Positions 6,892 to 7,562 of a DNA stretch of 7,562 nt are shown one piece after another. Under the pieces are notes generated by a model that worked only from the letters and a program-made list of their open reading frames with translations, searched no databases and was not told where the DNA came from. The translations under genes were made by a program, and so were the position numbers. The stretch spans positions 1 to 7,562 of the forward strand of contig JAJZGN010000095.1 of assembly GCA_021798435.1 (NCBI GenBank), read 5' to 3'. The DNA is from a bacterium (GTDB lineage: Bacteria > Chloroflexota > Dormibacteria > Aeolococcales > Bog-877). Positions within the stretch are counted from its first letter, which is position 1. Each line of letters starts with the position of its first letter.

Positions 6892-7562
6892 CCGTCAGGA
6901 CGAGGGCCGAGGAGCGGGGCCAGGGTGGCCACCCTGGCCAGGTCGGAGGCGGAGAGGGTGCCCACCAGTTGGCCGTTGGCGACCACCAGAGCCCCTTGCT
7001 CGAGGCGGGGGCCGAGGCGCAGCAGCGCCGCCTCCAGATCCTCGTCCGGACACACCGTGGTGAGCTGCTCTGCGGCGAGGGCCACCTCCTCCAGCCTTCG
7101 CTCCGGATGCCCGGCTCGCACTGCCTCGTCCGCCCGGCCGCGGGGCAGATAGCCCATGGGCTCGCCGCCCACGCCGTGCAGCGCGTACAGCCCGGCACCG
7201 GGGCCGCCCGTCTCGGCCAGCTGCCCGCAGGTGAGCCAGCTGGGAAGGGTCGGCACCGGGCTGGACATGACGGCTGCGACCGGGACCTGTCGCAGCCGAG
7301 ATCGGATGCCCACCTGGCGCCCCTCGGCGGCTCCCGCAGAGAGCAGGAACCAGCCGATGAGGGCGAGCCACAGGCCGTTCAGCAGGCCCCCGGCCAGGAC
7401 CTCGAGTGCTCCCAGCGCGATCAGCAGATAGGCGAAGAACCGCCCCACCCGGACCGCGCCCGTCGTGCCCCGGTCCTTGGAGCCGGTGCGCCACCACACC
7501 CCGGCTCCCAGGAGCCGACCCCCGTCCAGGGGCAGGGCCGGCACCAGGTTGAAAACCCCGAG
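6888..7562 (-). CDS. M50-family site-2 protease with C-terminal CBS domains (Rip3-like), N-terminal part outside window
   Basis: C-terminal 224 residues of an intramembrane zinc metalloprotease; the frame is open to the window edge, so the start lies beyond it. The first visible residues read LGVFNLVPALPLDGGRLL, the conserved third-helix motif of S2P proteases (N-x-x-P-x-x-P-x-D-G), with its metal-binding Asp at visible residue 13. The HExxH motif would lie outside the window. Two more membrane segments follow at about visible residues 40-77 (FFAYLLIALGALEVL and LWLALIGWFLLSAG). From about residue 94 come two CBS-like repeats, beginning VAAVMSSPVPTLP and ending with ANGQLVGTLSASDLARV. The layout matches actinobacterial Rip3-type proteases, whose CBS pair is thought to sense nucleotides. 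The substrate is unknown; regulated cleavage of an anti-sigma factor is one role known for the family. It is convergent with the glycan operon and probably independent of it. Confidence 0.88.
   Translation of the reverse strand, partial: LGVFNLVPALPLDGGRLLGAGVWWRTGSKDRGTTGAVRVGRFFAYLLIALGALEVLAGGLLNGLWLALIGWFLLSAGAAEGRQVGIRSRLRQVPVAAVMSSPVPTLPSWLTCGQLAETGGPGAGLYALHGVGGEPMGYLPRGRADEAVRAGHPERRLEEVALAAEQLTTVCPDEDLEAALLRLGPRLEQGALVVANGQLVGTLSASDLARVATLAPLLGPRPDG
6918..6939 (+). terminator. Perfect 22-bp palindrome, candidate terminator for the + strand operon
   Basis: The half-site GGCCAGGGTGG is followed at once by its exact reverse complement. As RNA it can form a 9-bp stem, almost all G-C, with a four-base GGCC loop. 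It begins 26 bases after the last glycosyltransferase stop, where the + strand message is no longer translated and a hairpin could form. There is no T-tract, so it would be an actinobacterial-style hairpin without U-tail, or a pause or Rho-assisted site. It lies inside the protease coding sequence (codons for LARVATLA), so protein constraint is the competing explanation. Confidence 0.4.
7271..7298. repeat. 10-bp perfect inverted repeat with 8-base loop inside the protease gene
   Basis: CGGCTGCGAC at 7271-7280 is repeated as its exact reverse complement at 7289-7298, separated by CGGGACCT. It falls where the protease changes from membrane segments to CBS domains (residues RLRQVPVAAV). The arms are certain from the sequence. 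Any function as an mRNA structure is unproven, and perfect stems of this size arise by chance in DNA this GC-rich. Confidence 0.35.

Noticed and set aside
1..7562. CRISPR arrays, tRNA or rRNA genes, insertion sequences, attachment sites, toxin-antitoxin or defence genes
   Set aside because: Almost every base lies in a recognised enzyme gene; no direct-repeat arrays, transposase motifs or structural RNA signatures were seen. I found no undescribed system here.

Overview
This window is part of a surface-polysaccharide biosynthesis operon, with a second, convergent gene at its right end. The DNA is very GC-rich (roughly 70% by eye) with strong G/C at third codon positions. GTG starts are common, most starts lack a clear Shine-Dalgarno site, and one gene carries a leaderless-type TANNNT promoter. 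This fits Actinomycetota (an Acidimicrobiia-like lineage would suit) or another high-GC Terrabacteria group such as Dormibacterota or Chloroflexota. The sequence alone does not settle the phylum.

Layout, left to right on the + strand: (1) the nearly complete 3' part of a large membrane phosphoglycosyltransferase that starts sugar-chain assembly on a lipid carrier (1-1377); (2) rmlA, long StrD-type (1408-2469); (3) a divergent rmlC-like cupin epimerase (2480-3058); (4) rmlB (3060-4130); (5) rmlD (about 4127-5020); (6) and (7) two GT2-family, rhamnosyltransferase-like glycosyltransferases (5024-5917 and 5914-6891). On the - strand, 6888-7562 is the C-terminal part of an M50 site-2 protease with CBS domains, cut by the window edge. 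Its stop codon overlaps that of the last glycosyltransferase.

How they work together: RmlA, RmlB, RmlC and RmlD convert glucose-1-phosphate and dTTP into dTDP-L-rhamnose. The phosphoglycosyltransferase would load the first sugar phosphate onto undecaprenyl phosphate, and the two GT2 enzymes would add further sugars, rhamnose being the obvious candidate donor. Genes from rmlC onward are packed with gaps or overlaps of a few bases, so they are very probably cotranscribed and translationally coupled. The protease is probably an unrelated neighbour.

No gene-free stretch exceeds 30 bases. I see no RNA gene, mobile element, CRISPR array or clearly novel system. The points worth a second look are small: a leaderless promoter for rmlA, an RmlC that has lost residues normally used to bind the nucleotide phosphates, an rmlD without a conventional start codon, and a CTAG stop shared by convergent genes next to a perfect 22-bp palindrome.
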